Source: Actinocrinis puniceicyclus (GTDB lineage: Bacteria; Actinomycetota; Actinomycetes; Streptomycetales; Catenulisporaceae). Taken from it: a DNA stretch of 43,215 nt. Under the pieces are notes generated by a model that ran no database searches, was not told the DNA's origin, and saw only the letters and a program-made list of their open reading frames with translations. Location of the stretch: contig NZ_JAGSXH010000047.1 in NCBI RefSeq assembly GCF_018283645.1, positions 1 to 43,215 on the forward strand, given 5' to 3'. Positions 17,768-27,153 of the stretch are shown piece by piece. Position 1 is the stretch's first letter. Each line of letters opens with the position of its first letter. Both the position numbers and the translations under genes were made by a program.

Positions 17768-17886
17768 GCCGACTCCTCCGATTGGTCTCACCCCGAGGCC
17801 GCCAGTCTATCGATCCACTCTGACAGCCGTCCGAGCCGTTGGCCAGGGCGAATGCGGGCCTGTCGGTGCGGACCCGCCGGATGCGG

Positions 17887-17892
17887 GACAAT
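17887..17892 (+). promoter_or_regulatory. -10-like hexamer before era
   Basis: GACAAT ends 7 nt before ATG 17900, and no Shine-Dalgarno sequence separates them, which suggests a leaderless message. Confidence 0.35.
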
Positions 17893-17899
17893 GGCGGCC

Positions 17900-19057
17900 A
17901 TGACCGAGCCGCGCCGCAGTTCCAGCCCCCGGGCCAAGGCCTCCCGCAACGCCGCACGGGGCAGCGCCCAGCAGTGGGCCGCCGACCGCAAGGCTGCCGA
18001 GCAGCGGCGCAACCGCTCCATCGCGAAGGCGGAGCGGCGCACGACGGCCGACTCGGTGCGTTCCGCTGAACCCGCTCCGACCGCGGCCGGGCGCGCACGG
18101 GTCGAGGACTCGCCGACTCCGACCTCATACACGGAAACGCCGGAGGGGTACCGCGCGGGGTTCGCGTGCTTCGTCGGCCGGCCGAACGCGGGCAAGTCCA
18201 CGCTGACCAACGCGCTCGTCGGCGCGAAGATCGCCATCACCTCGGGGCGCCCGCAGACCACCCGGCACGCGGTGCGCGGCATCGTGCACCGGTCCGACGC
18301 CCAGCTCGTGGTCGTGGACACTCCAGGGCTGCACCGGCCGCGCACGCTTCTCGGCGAACGGCTGAACGACCAGGTGCGCGCGACCTGGAGCGAGGTCGAC
18401 GTCATCGGTTTCTGCATCCCGGCGGATCAGAAGATCGGCCCCGGCGACACGTACATCGCCCGGCAACTGGCCGAGGTACGCCGCACGCCGAAGGTCGCGA
18501 TCGTGACCAAGATCGACACGGTCGGCAAGCAGGCGGTCGGCGAGCAGCTGCTCGCCGCGGTCGAGCTGGGCAAGGAGGTCGGGATCGAGTGGGCCGACGT
18601 GGTCCCGGTCTCCGCGGTGGCCGGCGACCAGGTCGGGCTGCTGGCCGATCTGCTGGTCACGCAGCTGCCCGTTTCGCCGCCGCTGTACCCCGGCGGGGAG
18701 CTGACGGACGAACCCGAGCAGGTCATGGTCGCCGAGCTGATCCGCGAGGCGGCGCTTGAGGGCGTGCGGGACGAGTTGCCGCACTCGCTCGCGGTGACCG
18801 TGGAGGAGATGCAGCCGCGAGCGGGGCGCTCCAAGGACCGGCCGCTGCTGGACGTGCACGCGATCCTGTACGTCGAGCGGCAGAGCCAGAAGGCGATCGT
18901 CATCGGTACCGGAGGCGCACGGCTTCGCGATGTCGGCACCCGCGCGCGCCTCCAGATCGAGGCGCTGCTCGGTACGCCGGTGTTCCTGGACCTGCACGTG
19001 AAAGTGGCCAAGGACTGGCAGCGCGACCCGAAGCAGTTGCAGCGGCTGGGTTTCTGA
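17900..19057 (+). CDS. era: GTPase Era, with a long basic N-terminal extension
   Basis: A 385-residue GTPase for 30S ribosome assembly and 16S rRNA 3'-end maturation. The G domain starts near residue 90: G1 GRPNAGKST, G2 QTTRHAVRG, G3 VVDTPGLH, G4 VTKIDTVG and G5 VPVSAV. The C-terminal KH domain has the GxxG loop as IGTGGARLRDVG (IGPKG in most Era proteins) and ends in the family-typical VKVAKDWQRDPKQLQRLGF. About 80 extra residues precede the G domain, rich in Arg, Ala and Ser; ordinary Era has fewer than 20 there. An ATG 9 bases upstream is an equally possible start. The extension could be real or partly a mis-set start, but no in-frame ATG or GTG near the G domain has a good ribosome binding site. 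Confidence 0.93.
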   Translation: MTEPRRSSSPRAKASRNAARGSAQQWAADRKAAEQRRNRSIAKAERRTTADSVRSAEPAPTAAGRARVEDSPTPTSYTETPEGYRAGFACFVGRPNAGKSTLTNALVGAKIAITSGRPQTTRHAVRGIVHRSDAQLVVVDTPGLHRPRTLLGERLNDQVRATWSEVDVIGFCIPADQKIGPGDTYIARQLAEVRRTPKVAIVTKIDTVGKQAVGEQLLAAVELGKEVGIEWADVVPVSAVAGDQVGLLADLLVTQLPVSPPLYPGGELTDEPEQVMVAELIREAALEGVRDELPHSLAVTVEEMQPRAGRSKDRPLLDVHAILYVERQSQKAIVIGTGGARLRDVGTRARLQIEALLGTPVFLDLHVKVAKDWQRDPKQLQRLGF

Positions 19058-19111
19058 CGGCCGGACGAGAGCCGGTCCACCGGCGGGTCATCCCGGCGCG
19101 GGACACGCGCA

Positions 19112-20236
19112 TCAGAGCGTGAGCGTCCAGGCGGCGTGCGTCGCGATCGGTTGGAAGCCGAGGCGGCGGTTCACCGCCAGCATCCGGTGATTGTCCACCG
19201 CGTTGTAGGTGTCCAGCATCGTCAGCGAAGGCTCAGCCTTCAGCAACTCCCCGATCAACTGCGCCTTCACCCGCAGCGCCAAGCCCAGGCCGCGGTACTC
19301 GGGCACCACCACGGTCTCGTTCTGCTCGCCGCGTAGGCCGTCGGCCGTGTGAGCGCTGGAGAGCGCTGCAATGCAGCCGGTGGCACGGTCGATCAGGCAC
19401 GCGGTGTACTCGCGCAGCCCGGCGCGGAGCGCGGCCTGCTCGCGGTGGCGCACCTCGGCAGGGGTGAACGGTGAGAACTGCGCGGCCGCGGGATCGGGCG
19501 CCGGCGCCCCGGTGGCGGACGCGGCCATCGCTGCGGCAGGCACGGTATGCAGGCCGTCGAGCGCCCTGATGTAGCCCGGCAGGAAGTCGTCCGGGCAGTG
19601 GCTCTTCCAGTGAAGCGGCACGAAGCCGTCGTGACGCGGCGGCAGCGCGTGCCGGCGGTGCGAGCCGGAACGGCCCACCGCCTGCGCGCTGTGCACGATC
19701 GCGGCCGTCCGCTCGCGCGACAGCGGGCCGCGCAGGTCCAGCCGGGAACGCAGGTCGCGACTCGCGACGTACATGCCGTGCCGGGCCGCGAAGTTCTCGC
19801 TTGCACGCGTACGCGGCGCGTCCAGCATCAGGCGCGAGCGGTGCCACGTTCGGGCGGCGTCCGCCAGCGCGTCGAGCAAAGCCGAGCCGACACCGCAACG
19901 GCGCGCGGACGGGTGCACGACGATCGCCGCGTGCGCGACTTCCCGGTGGAAGGCTTCGTACACGCCCAGCCACGCCCAGCCGCCCACGCCGCCGGCCTCG
20001 TCCGTCGCGGCGAACAGCACCCGGCGCCCGCGGTACGGCGGGACCAGCAGAACCCGCAACTCGGCCGGGCTTACCGGCGGCTCTCCGGGACGGTCGGCCA
20101 GGTCGGCGGCGTTCTGGCAGGCCAACAGCCAGCACAGCTGCGCCGTAGCCAACCCGCCCGGCCCCAGTTCCAGCGCCGTCACCCGCCACCCGCGGGTCGG
20201 GCAGGCTGCGGCGGGTTGAGCGAAGAGGGCGCGCAC
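19112..20236 (-). CDS. Tandem GNAT-domain acetyltransferase
   Basis: A 374-residue protein with two GNAT folds. The first has the acetyl-CoA loop in IVVHPSARRCGVGSALL (about 110-126). The second has VVVPEYRGLGLALRVKAQL (about 312-330) followed by DTYNAVDNHRMLAVNRRLGF, the typical motif B. Double GNATs such as MshD are known in actinobacteria, but this sequence is not clearly MshD, so the substrate is unassigned. The GTG at 20236 is used; GTG 20182, with GGGTGGCGG upstream, is a shorter option. It is convergent with era and divergent from the leuA leader. Confidence 0.8.
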   Translation of the reverse strand: MRALFAQPAAACPTRGWRVTALELGPGGLATAQLCWLLACQNAADLADRPGEPPVSPAELRVLLVPPYRGRRVLFAATDEAGGVGGWAWLGVYEAFHREVAHAAIVVHPSARRCGVGSALLDALADAARTWHRSRLMLDAPRTRASENFAARHGMYVASRDLRSRLDLRGPLSRERTAAIVHSAQAVGRSGSHRRHALPPRHDGFVPLHWKSHCPDDFLPGYIRALDGLHTVPAAAMAASATGAPAPDPAAAQFSPFTPAEVRHREQAALRAGLREYTACLIDRATGCIAALSSAHTADGLRGEQNETVVVPEYRGLGLALRVKAQLIGELLKAEPSLTMLDTYNAVDNHRMLAVNRRLGFQPIATHAAWTLTL

Positions 20237-20400
20237 ATTCCCATCTCACAGCGTGCGCCGCCTTCGAGCCAGCAGAAACGCCCGGGGACACGCGAGTTGC
20301 GCAGGAATCGGGGCGCGTCGTGCGGCCCGGCCCGCGGGCGCGGCCTGTCCGCATGGTGGACGTCGGCCGGATGGATTGGCCGCGCCGCGGTGTGATCCGC

Positions 20401-20406
20401 TACCGT
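20401..20406 (+). promoter_or_regulatory. -10 hexamer of the leuA leader promoter
   Basis: TACCGT lies 9 nt before the ATG of the leader peptide, and TTGGCC is found about 19 bases further upstream. The transcript would begin almost at the leader start codon. Confidence 0.45.
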
Positions 20407-20415
20407 GGGTGTCCT

Positions 20416-20463
20416 ATGTACGCCAAGCGGCTGCTTCTTACCTGCCGCGGCGGGGGTCTGTAG
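20416..20463 (+). CDS. leuL: leuA leader peptide (MYAKRLLLTCRGGGL)
   Basis: A 15-codon open frame with three consecutive Leu codons (CTG CTT CTT at 20431-20439) and a fourth Leu just before TAG. It sits 98 bases upstream of the leuA start and overlaps the hairpin at 20445-20489. Runs of Leu codons in such a position are the hallmark of ribosome-mediated attenuation of leucine biosynthesis: with scarce charged tRNA-Leu the ribosome stalls and changes the folding of the RNA downstream. It has no clear ribosome binding site and may be leaderless. Confidence 0.75.
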   Translation: MYAKRLLLTCRGGGL

Positions 20464-20489
20464 ACCACAGACCGGCACCCCTGCCGCGG
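20445..20489 (+). promoter_or_regulatory. leuA attenuator hairpin
   Basis: The outer stem pairs ccgcggcggg (20445 on) with the strand ending at 20489, with one G-U pair. The inner 7-bp stem ggtctgt (20455-20461)/acagacc (20467-20473) has the loop agacc, with a short ggc bulge between the two. The leader stop codon lies at the loop. A T-rich tract follows at 20490-20520. An alternative, mutually exclusive 7-bp helix pairs gaccggc (20470-20476) with gccggtc (20521-20527). Which form terminates cannot be settled by eye. Confidence 0.65.
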
Positions 20490-20492
20490 TGA

Positions 20493-22328
<1,836 letters not shown>

Positions 22329-22388
22329 ATCAGCCCGCTTTTCCGGGCACCCGCGGCACAGGGTTCCCACAGCGGCATGGGAACCAAT

Positions 22389-22428
22389 ACGCTGATGGAC
22401 CGCGTCTTCGGGCGCGGTCCATCAGCGT
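22389..22428. terminator. 18-bp stem with a UUCG tetraloop, downstream of leuA
   Basis: The 18-nt arms 22389-22406 and 22411-22428 pair throughout, with one G-U, around the very stable tetraloop UUCG. It is 60 bases past the leuA stop and just before the zinc-ribbon gene, so it is a strong terminator isolating the two. Confidence 0.85.
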
Positions 22429-22448
22429 CTGCGCTAGGGGGTAAATCC

Positions 22449-23066
22449 GTGTTCTTCCTCATCTGGGGATTCAAGGTCCGTTTCAAGGTGCTCGGCAGCG
22501 GCACCTTCTTCTGCCCGCGCTGCGGCGGCGACCGGCCGTTCGAGCGCCGGCAGGCCAAGCGCTGGTTCCACCTGTACTACATTCCGCTGATTCCGGCCTC
22601 GGTCCTCGGCGAGCAGATCCGCTGCGGCGTGTGCCAGACCTCGTACACCCAGGACGTGCTGAACCGCCCGACCTCCGGCCAGCTGTCGGCGCTGCTGATC
22701 GACGCCGCCCGCGGCACGGTGGTACACGTGCTGCGCACCGGCTCCACCGAGTCGCCCGCAGCCCGGGCGGCGGCGGTCCACGAGATCGGCAAGGTCGGCC
22801 TGCCCGGCTACGCCGACGAGAACCTCAGCGCCGACCTGGACGTGGTGCCCGGCGACTTGTCCCAGCTCTACGCCGCGCTCGGCTCGCAGTTGGCCGACAC
22901 CGGCAAGGAGTCGCTGCTCGGCGCGGCCGCGCGGGTCGCCCTGGCCGACGGCCCGCTGACGGACCTTGAGCGTCAGGTTCTGGTCTCCACCGGCGCATCC
23001 CTCGGCATGACCGCGACGCACACCGCCGGGGTCATCTCCGTTGCCGAGCAGGCCGCCCGCGCGTGA
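22449..23066 (+). CDS. Zinc-ribbon protein with a TerB-like C-terminal segment
   Basis: A 205-residue protein of unknown function. A hydrophobic start (VFFLIWGFKVRFKVLG) is followed by a zinc ribbon with FFCPRCGGDRPF and IRCGVCQTSYTQDVLN. Between them lies a segment with several aromatic residues (WFHLYYIPLIPAS) typical of small 'zinc_ribbon' family proteins. The C-terminal helices (ESLLGAAARVALADGPLTDLERQVLVSTGASLGM) resemble a TerB/tellurite-resistance-type bundle. GTG 22449 follows AGGGGG at 7 nt. It precedes recO on the same strand. Confidence 0.75.
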   Translation: MFFLIWGFKVRFKVLGSGTFFCPRCGGDRPFERRQAKRWFHLYYIPLIPASVLGEQIRCGVCQTSYTQDVLNRPTSGQLSALLIDAARGTVVHVLRTGSTESPAARAAAVHEIGKVGLPGYADENLSADLDVVPGDLSQLYAALGSQLADTGKESLLGAAARVALADGPLTDLERQVLVSTGASLGMTATHTAGVISVAEQAARA

Positions 23067-23148
23067 CGCCGCCCGCCAGGGGCCGTGCGCCGCGCGCCGG
23101 GGTTGTGGAGGTTGGGTGCAGAAGGGCCGCAGGCCGTGAACGGCGTGC

Positions 23149-23154
23149 GAGAAT
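23149..23154 (+). promoter_or_regulatory. -10-like hexamer before recO
   Basis: GAGAAT ends 6 nt before the recO GTG and no ribosome binding site is visible, which suggests a leaderless start for the recO-uppS unit. Confidence 0.35.
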
Positions 23155-23160
23155 CAGCGG

Positions 23161-23922
23161 GTGAGCCTGCATCGCGCCGACGGGATCGTCCTGCGCACCC
23201 AGAAGCTGGGTGAGGCGGACCGGATCATCACGATCCTGACCCGCGAGCACGGCCGCGTCCGGCTGGTGGCCAAGGGCGTGCGGCGCACCAGTTCGAAGTT
23301 CGGCGCCCGGCTCGAACCCTTCGCGCACGTGGACTTCCAGGTCTTCTCGCGGCGCCATCAGCCCTTGGGCAACCGCGCGCTCGACCTGATCACCCAGGCT
23401 GAGACGATCGCGCCGTACGGCGAGCGGATCGTGAACGACTACAGCCGCTACACCTCCGGTACCGCGATGCTGGAAACCGCCGAGCGGCTCACCGACGCCG
23501 AGGGCGAGCCGGCCGTCCAGCAGTACCTGCTGCTGCTCGGCGGGTTACGCGCGCTGACGTCGGGAGAGCACGCGCCGGGCCTGGTGCTCGATGCCTTCAT
23601 ACTGCGTTCGCTGGCCGTGGCGGGTTACGCACCCTCCTTCTACGACTGTGCCCAGTGCGGAGCGGAGCCCACGCAGGATGCGCCCTGGCGCTTCTTCGCC
23701 GTGGCCGCCGGGGGAGTGGTGTGCCCGAACTGCAAGCCACCGGCCTGTGCCGTACCGCAGCGCCCCACGCTTGACCTGCTTGGGGCGCTGCTCGCCGGCG
23801 AGTGGCGGACCGCGGACGCGAGCGAAGAGCGGCACAGGCGGGAAGGCAGCGGCCTGGTGGCGGCCTACCTGCAATGGCACGTCGAGCGAGGACTACGGTC
23901 GCTGAAACTGGTGGAACGGTAA
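23161..23922 (+). CDS. recO: DNA repair protein RecO
   Basis: A 253-residue RecF-pathway mediator that anneals DNA and helps load RecA. The N-terminal OB fold contains [23 protein letters not shown] and [25 protein letters not shown] helical domain follows, with a zinc site from [10 protein letters not shown] (~162) and [11 protein letters not shown] (~188). The length is normal. It contains one TTA leucine codon (23545-23547). It is followed by uppS after 10 bp, so the two are co-transcribed. Confidence 0.95.
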   Translation: MSLHRADGIVLRTQKLGEADRIITILTREHGRVRLVAKGVRRTSSKFGARLEPFAHVDFQVFSRRHQPLGNRALDLITQAETIAPYGERIVNDYSRYTSGTAMLETAERLTDAEGEPAVQQYLLLLGGLRALTSGEHAPGLVLDAFILRSLAVAGYAPSFYDCAQCGAEPTQDAPWRFFAVAAGGVVCPNCKPPACAVPQRPTLDLLGALLAGEWRTADASEERHRREGSGLVAAYLQWHVERGLRSLKLVER

Positions 23923-23932
23923 GGAAAGTCAA

Positions 23933-24757
23933 GTGCGACGCAAGAACCACGGCGGCTATCCGGCCGCCCCGCGCGGCCCGCGGTCCTACCGCGACCCGAA
24001 GCCGCACAAGGACGGCGCGGAACCGCCGAAGATCCCGGCCGAGCTGGTGCCCAGGCACGTGGCGATCGTGATGGACGGCAACGGGCGTTGGGCCAAGGCG
24101 CGCAACCTGCCGCGCACCAAAGGCCACGAGGAGGGCGAGAAGTCGCTGTTCGACGTTGTCGAGGGCGCGGTGCAGATCGGCGTGACGCACATCAGCGCGT
24201 ACGCGTTCTCCACCGAGAACTGGAAGCGCTCGCCGGACGAGGTGCGCTGGCTGATGGGTTTCAACCGGCTGACCATTCGTCGCCGTATCGATGAGATGGA
24301 CGAGCTCGGGGTGCGCATCCGCTGGGCGGGTCGGCGGCCGCGGCTGTGGAAGTCGGTCATCGAGGAGCTGGAGATGGCCGAGGAGCGCACGAGAGACAAC
24401 AAACGGTTCACGCTGACGATGTGCGTCAACTACGGCGGCCGCGCCGAGTTGGCGGACGCGGCGGCGGCCATGGCGCGCGACGCGGTCGCGGGGAAGCTGA
24501 ACCCGAACCGGATCGACGAGCGCACGCTCGCCCGCTACCTCGACGAAGCGGATCTGCCGGACGTGGACCTGTTCCTGCGTTCCTCCGGCGAGCAGCGCAT
24601 CTCGAACTTCATGCTCTGGCAGGCCGCGTACGCGGAGATGGTGTTCCTGGACACGCTCTGGCCGGACTTCGACCGGCGAGACCTGTGGCGCGCCATCGAG
24701 ATCTACGCGGAGCGGGACCGCCGGTTCGGCGGCGCCCTGCCCAATGCCGTCGCGTGA
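23933..24757 (+). CDS. uppS: Isoprenyl transferase (undecaprenyl diphosphate synthase type)
   Basis: A 274-residue cis-prenyltransferase that makes the polyprenyl diphosphate carrier for cell-wall synthesis. The catalytic Asp is in [24 protein letters not shown] (~47-70). Also seen are [28 protein letters not shown], and the C-terminal signature [27 protein letters not shown], ending in [17 protein letters not shown]. The first ~40 residues are basic and Pro-rich. GTG 23933 has AAGGAAA 5 nt upstream. Actinomycetes often have several cis-prenyltransferases; the exact chain length cannot be told. Confidence 0.94.
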   Translation: MRRKNHGGYPAAPRGPRSYRDPKPHKDGAEPPKIPAELVPRHVAIVMDGNGRWAKARNLPRTKGHEEGEKSLFDVVEGAVQIGVTHISAYAFSTENWKRSPDEVRWLMGFNRLTIRRRIDEMDELGVRIRWAGRRPRLWKSVIEELEMAEERTRDNKRFTLTMCVNYGGRAELADAAAAMARDAVAGKLNPNRIDERTLARYLDEADLPDVDLFLRSSGEQRISNFMLWQAAYAEMVFLDTLWPDFDRRDLWRAIEIYAERDRRFGGALPNAVA

Positions 24758-24840
24758 ACGGCGCCGTGGTCTGAGGACGTTTGGCCTGGTTTTGGGGTCA
24801 ACCGTCCGTAATGGTATGTGCCCGGACGTCAGAGGCCTGC

Positions 24841-25605
24841 TCAGTGCGTGAGCGGCTGCCGCACCCGGATCTTCGACTGCTTGTGCGGCAGTTGCTCCCA
24901 GTCATCCATGAAGCGGCCCTCCAGGCCGTGCTTGCGGGCCAGTTCAAGCAGGGTCTCGGTGCGGAAGTAGTAGTCCTCCCACAGCACATGGTGCTCGCTG
25001 CCCTCGGTGCGGTCGAAGGTGAAGTCGAAGAAGCCGCCCGGCGCCAGGATGCGCCCGACGTGCGCCAGCGCCTCGTCGACCACCTCGACGGGGGAGTGGG
25101 AGAAGACGCTGTGGGCGTGTACGACGTCGAAGTGGCCGGCGGGCAGGAAGGCGAAGGTCAGGTCGTCGACCAACGCCAGGTTCGGCAACTTGTCCTGGAG
25201 CCCCTGCCGCACGAGGGTCTGCTGGGCGGCCAGCAGGATGTCGGGCGAGATGTCGATGCCGTGGTAGTGCCCGGTGTCGAGGTGGTCGATGAACCGCCAG
25301 CCGGCGCGCAGGTTCCCGCAGCCGATCTCCAGCATCCGGTCGCCCGCCTTGAGCCCGTGGTCGACCAGGTAGTCGAACTGCATCTGGCCGAGCGCCAGCC
25401 AGCGTTCGTGCGTCTTGCTTCCGACCGCGGCCTCGGGACTGCGGGCGGCGTCCGAGCGCATCACCGCCCGGTAGTAGGACACGTGGTCGCGGGTGGACAG
25501 GCGCAGGCGCAGATCGCGGGTCAGGCGCCGCAGGTGGGCGGGGACGCGTCCGGGGTGCTGAAGGGCGTACTTGGCCTGGTGCAGCGGATTGGCGCGGTTG
25601 GGCAT
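24841..25605 (-). CDS. Class I SAM-dependent methyltransferase
   Basis: A 254-residue methyltransferase. Motif I is MLEIGCGNLRAGWRFI near 92-107, followed by the acidic residue of YHGIDISPDILLAAQ, and motif IV-like FDVVHAHSVFSHSP near 160. The post-I region VDEALAHVGRILAPGGFFDFTFD is typical. The first ~70 residues are basic and helical (RRLTRDLRLRLSTRDHVSYYR). GGGAGG lies 6 nt before ATG 25605. Substrate unknown. It is convergent with uppS and divergent from the following GNAT. Confidence 0.85.
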   Translation of the reverse strand: MPNRANPLHQAKYALQHPGRVPAHLRRLTRDLRLRLSTRDHVSYYRAVMRSDAARSPEAAVGSKTHERWLALGQMQFDYLVDHGLKAGDRMLEIGCGNLRAGWRFIDHLDTGHYHGIDISPDILLAAQQTLVRQGLQDKLPNLALVDDLTFAFLPAGHFDVVHAHSVFSHSPVEVVDEALAHVGRILAPGGFFDFTFDRTEGSEHHVLWEDYYFRTETLLELARKHGLEGRFMDDWEQLPHKQSKIRVRQPLTH

Positions 25606-25829
25606 CGTGTGCCTCCCGAGGTTAGGGTCGGCTGTCGGGTCGGTCGGCTGTCTTTCCGTCTCGGCCCGCAGCGCGAGACATTCCACCAGACCGGCACCGA
25701 TTTCGGGGGGAAATGGGACCGATCGATCGCGTGATTCACCGGGGAGCGCCACCGCATGACGGATCCATGGCTGATCCATTCCTGATCCCAGCTTGATCCC
25801 AGCCCGGGCCCAGCCGTGGCGCCGCGCGC

Positions 25830-25861
25830 TGTTATTGCGTTGCGGTGTTATTGCGTTGCGG
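25830..25861. repeat. 16-bp perfect tandem duplication
   Basis: tgttattgcgttgcgg occurs twice without a gap (25830-25845 and 25846-25861), 29 bases before the GNAT start. Several gatcc motifs precede it at 25760-25800. The AT-rich core gttattg is unusual in this GC-rich context. Confidence 0.9.
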
Positions 25862-25890
25862 TCGCGCTGCCGCGCCCTGATGATCAGGTG

Positions 25891-26475
25891 ATGGAGACTA
25901 ACCAGCAACCGCAGTGGCTCCCGCGCGACGTGTCGCCGCCCGAGCAGTTCGCGGTCGACGGCATGCTCGTGCGCCGCTGGACGGCGGACGACGAGCAGGC
26001 CGGCTACGAAGCGATCACCGCGTCCTACGAGCCCTTGCACGCGTGGATGGACTGGATCTCCGAGCCACGCACCCGGCAGGAGCACCGCGAGTGGATCGAG
26101 CGGCAACTGGCCTCGTGGCCTTCCGGCTTCTCCTACAACTACGGCGTCTTCGACGCGGCCGCCGGCACGCTGCTCGCCGTGATCGGCGTGCACGACCGGG
26201 TCGGGCCCGGCGGACTGGAGATCGGTTACTGGTGCCACATCGACCACACCGGCAAGGGCGTCATCACGCGCGCCGCCCGCGCGTTGACCGACATCCTGCT
26301 CGCCCTGCCCGGCGTCGACCGGGTCGAAATCCACTGCGACGAGGCGAACGAGCGCAGCGCGGCCGTGCCGCGCCGCCTCGGCTACCGGCTCGACCGGATC
26401 GAGGACGACACGATCGCCGCACCGCTCGAGACCGGCCGCGCAATGGTGTGGATCAAGGAGCGGGAGCGCGCCTGA
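25891..26475 (+). CDS. GNAT acetyltransferase, RimJ/RimL type
   Basis: A 194-residue acetyltransferase of the RimJ/RimL (Acetyltransf_3) branch, which acetylates protein N-termini or small amines. Seen: FAVDGMLVRRWTADDEQAGYEAIT, then GVFDAAAGTLLAVIGVHDR, the sheet EIGYWCHIDHTGKGVITRAARAL (acetyl-CoA loop, G-K-G), and VEIHCDEANERSAAVPRRLGYRLD, ending in MVWIKERE. ATG 25891 was chosen over an upstream GTG because the upstream extension lies in the tandem repeat. Its 3' end is 15 bp from the convergent zur stop. Confidence 0.88.
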   Translation: METNQQPQWLPRDVSPPEQFAVDGMLVRRWTADDEQAGYEAITASYEPLHAWMDWISEPRTRQEHREWIERQLASWPSGFSYNYGVFDAAAGTLLAVIGVHDRVGPGGLEIGYWCHIDHTGKGVITRAARALTDILLALPGVDRVEIHCDEANERSAAVPRRLGYRLDRIEDDTIAAPLETGRAMVWIKERERA

Positions 26476-26490
26476 ACAGATCCGGCGCCG

Positions 26491-26922
26491 TCAGCGCGCC
26501 GCGCACTGCGCGCAGGTGCCGAAGATCTCCAGGGTGTGCGCGACGTCCGTGAAACCGTGCTCGGCCGCGATCCGGTCCGCCCAGCTCTCCACGGCCGGCC
26601 CCTCCACCTCGACGGTCTTGCCGCAGCCGCGGCAGACCAGGTGGTGATGATGGCTGCCGGATGTGCACCGCCGGTAGACCGCCTCGCCGTCGTCCGTGCG
26701 CACCACGTCGACAGCACCGGCGTCCGCGAGGGACTGGAGCGTGCGGTACACGGTCGTCAGGCCCACCGAGTCGCCGCGGTGCTTGAGGCGGTCGTGCAAC
26801 TGCTGCGCCGACTGGAAGTCGTCGGTCTCTTCCAGCAGGGCGGTGACCGCGGCCCGCTGCCGGGTCGAACGGCCGGGCGCGGGAACCTGCGGGCGCGGCC
26901 CGCCGGTCTCGGTCTCGCTCAT
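26491..26922 (-). CDS. zur: Fur-family zinc uptake regulator Zur
   Basis: A 143-residue Fur-family repressor. The winged helix contains RSTRQRAAVTALLEETDDFQSAQQLHDRLK and VGLTTVYRTLQSLADAG. The metal-binding part has YRRCTSGSHHHHLVCRGCGKTVEVEGPAVESW, with HHHH and CxxC, and a second CxxC in FGTCAQC. The sequence and its place beside glyS resemble Streptomyces Zur, which represses zinc importers and alternative ribosomal proteins when zinc is plentiful. GAGGAG lies 8 nt before ATG 26922. The znu transporter genes usually found next to it are absent here. A perfect inverted repeat stands 42 bases upstream. Confidence 0.88.
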   Translation of the reverse strand: MSETETGGPRPQVPAPGRSTRQRAAVTALLEETDDFQSAQQLHDRLKHRGDSVGLTTVYRTLQSLADAGAVDVVRTDDGEAVYRRCTSGSHHHHLVCRGCGKTVEVEGPAVESWADRIAAEHGFTDVAHTLEIFGTCAQCAAR

Positions 26923-26963
26923 CGCCGGTGCTCCTCGCTCGGGTGAATCTCCCCCAAAAGTAC

Positions 26964-26989
26964 CCCGGGCGCGACCGTGCGCGCCCGGG
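26964..26989. repeat. Perfect 10-bp inverted repeat between zur and glyS
   Basis: cccgggcgcg (26964-26973) and cgcgcccggg (26980-26989) with a 6-base loop, 42 bases upstream of zur. It could be a stem in the zur leader or a protein site. It does not look like the Streptomyces Zur box, which is AT-rich. Confidence 0.6.
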
Positions 26990-27056
26990 ACATTGTGGCA
27001 CCGCGCGCCGTTCCGGGCGCCGGCCCGACCGGGCCGGGGCCGCCGCGTGGAACGCG

Positions 27057-27087
27057 TTGGAAACCCGGCGCTCACCCTCGGTACGCT
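27057..27087 (+). promoter_or_regulatory. Possible glyS promoter
   Basis: TTGGAA (27057-27062), a 19-bp spacer and TACGCT (27082-27087) give a plausible principal-sigma promoter, about 60 bases before the glyS start. Confidence 0.3.
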
Positions 27088-27153
27088 TTCCCCCTTGGTT
27101 GACCGCACACCAGCCGGGTGTGATGGCGAACAGAGCAGACGAGAGAGCACACC

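Noticed and set aside
26964-26989. Zur operator between zur and glyS
   Set aside because: The inverted repeat is pure GC; known Streptomyces Zur boxes are AT-rich.
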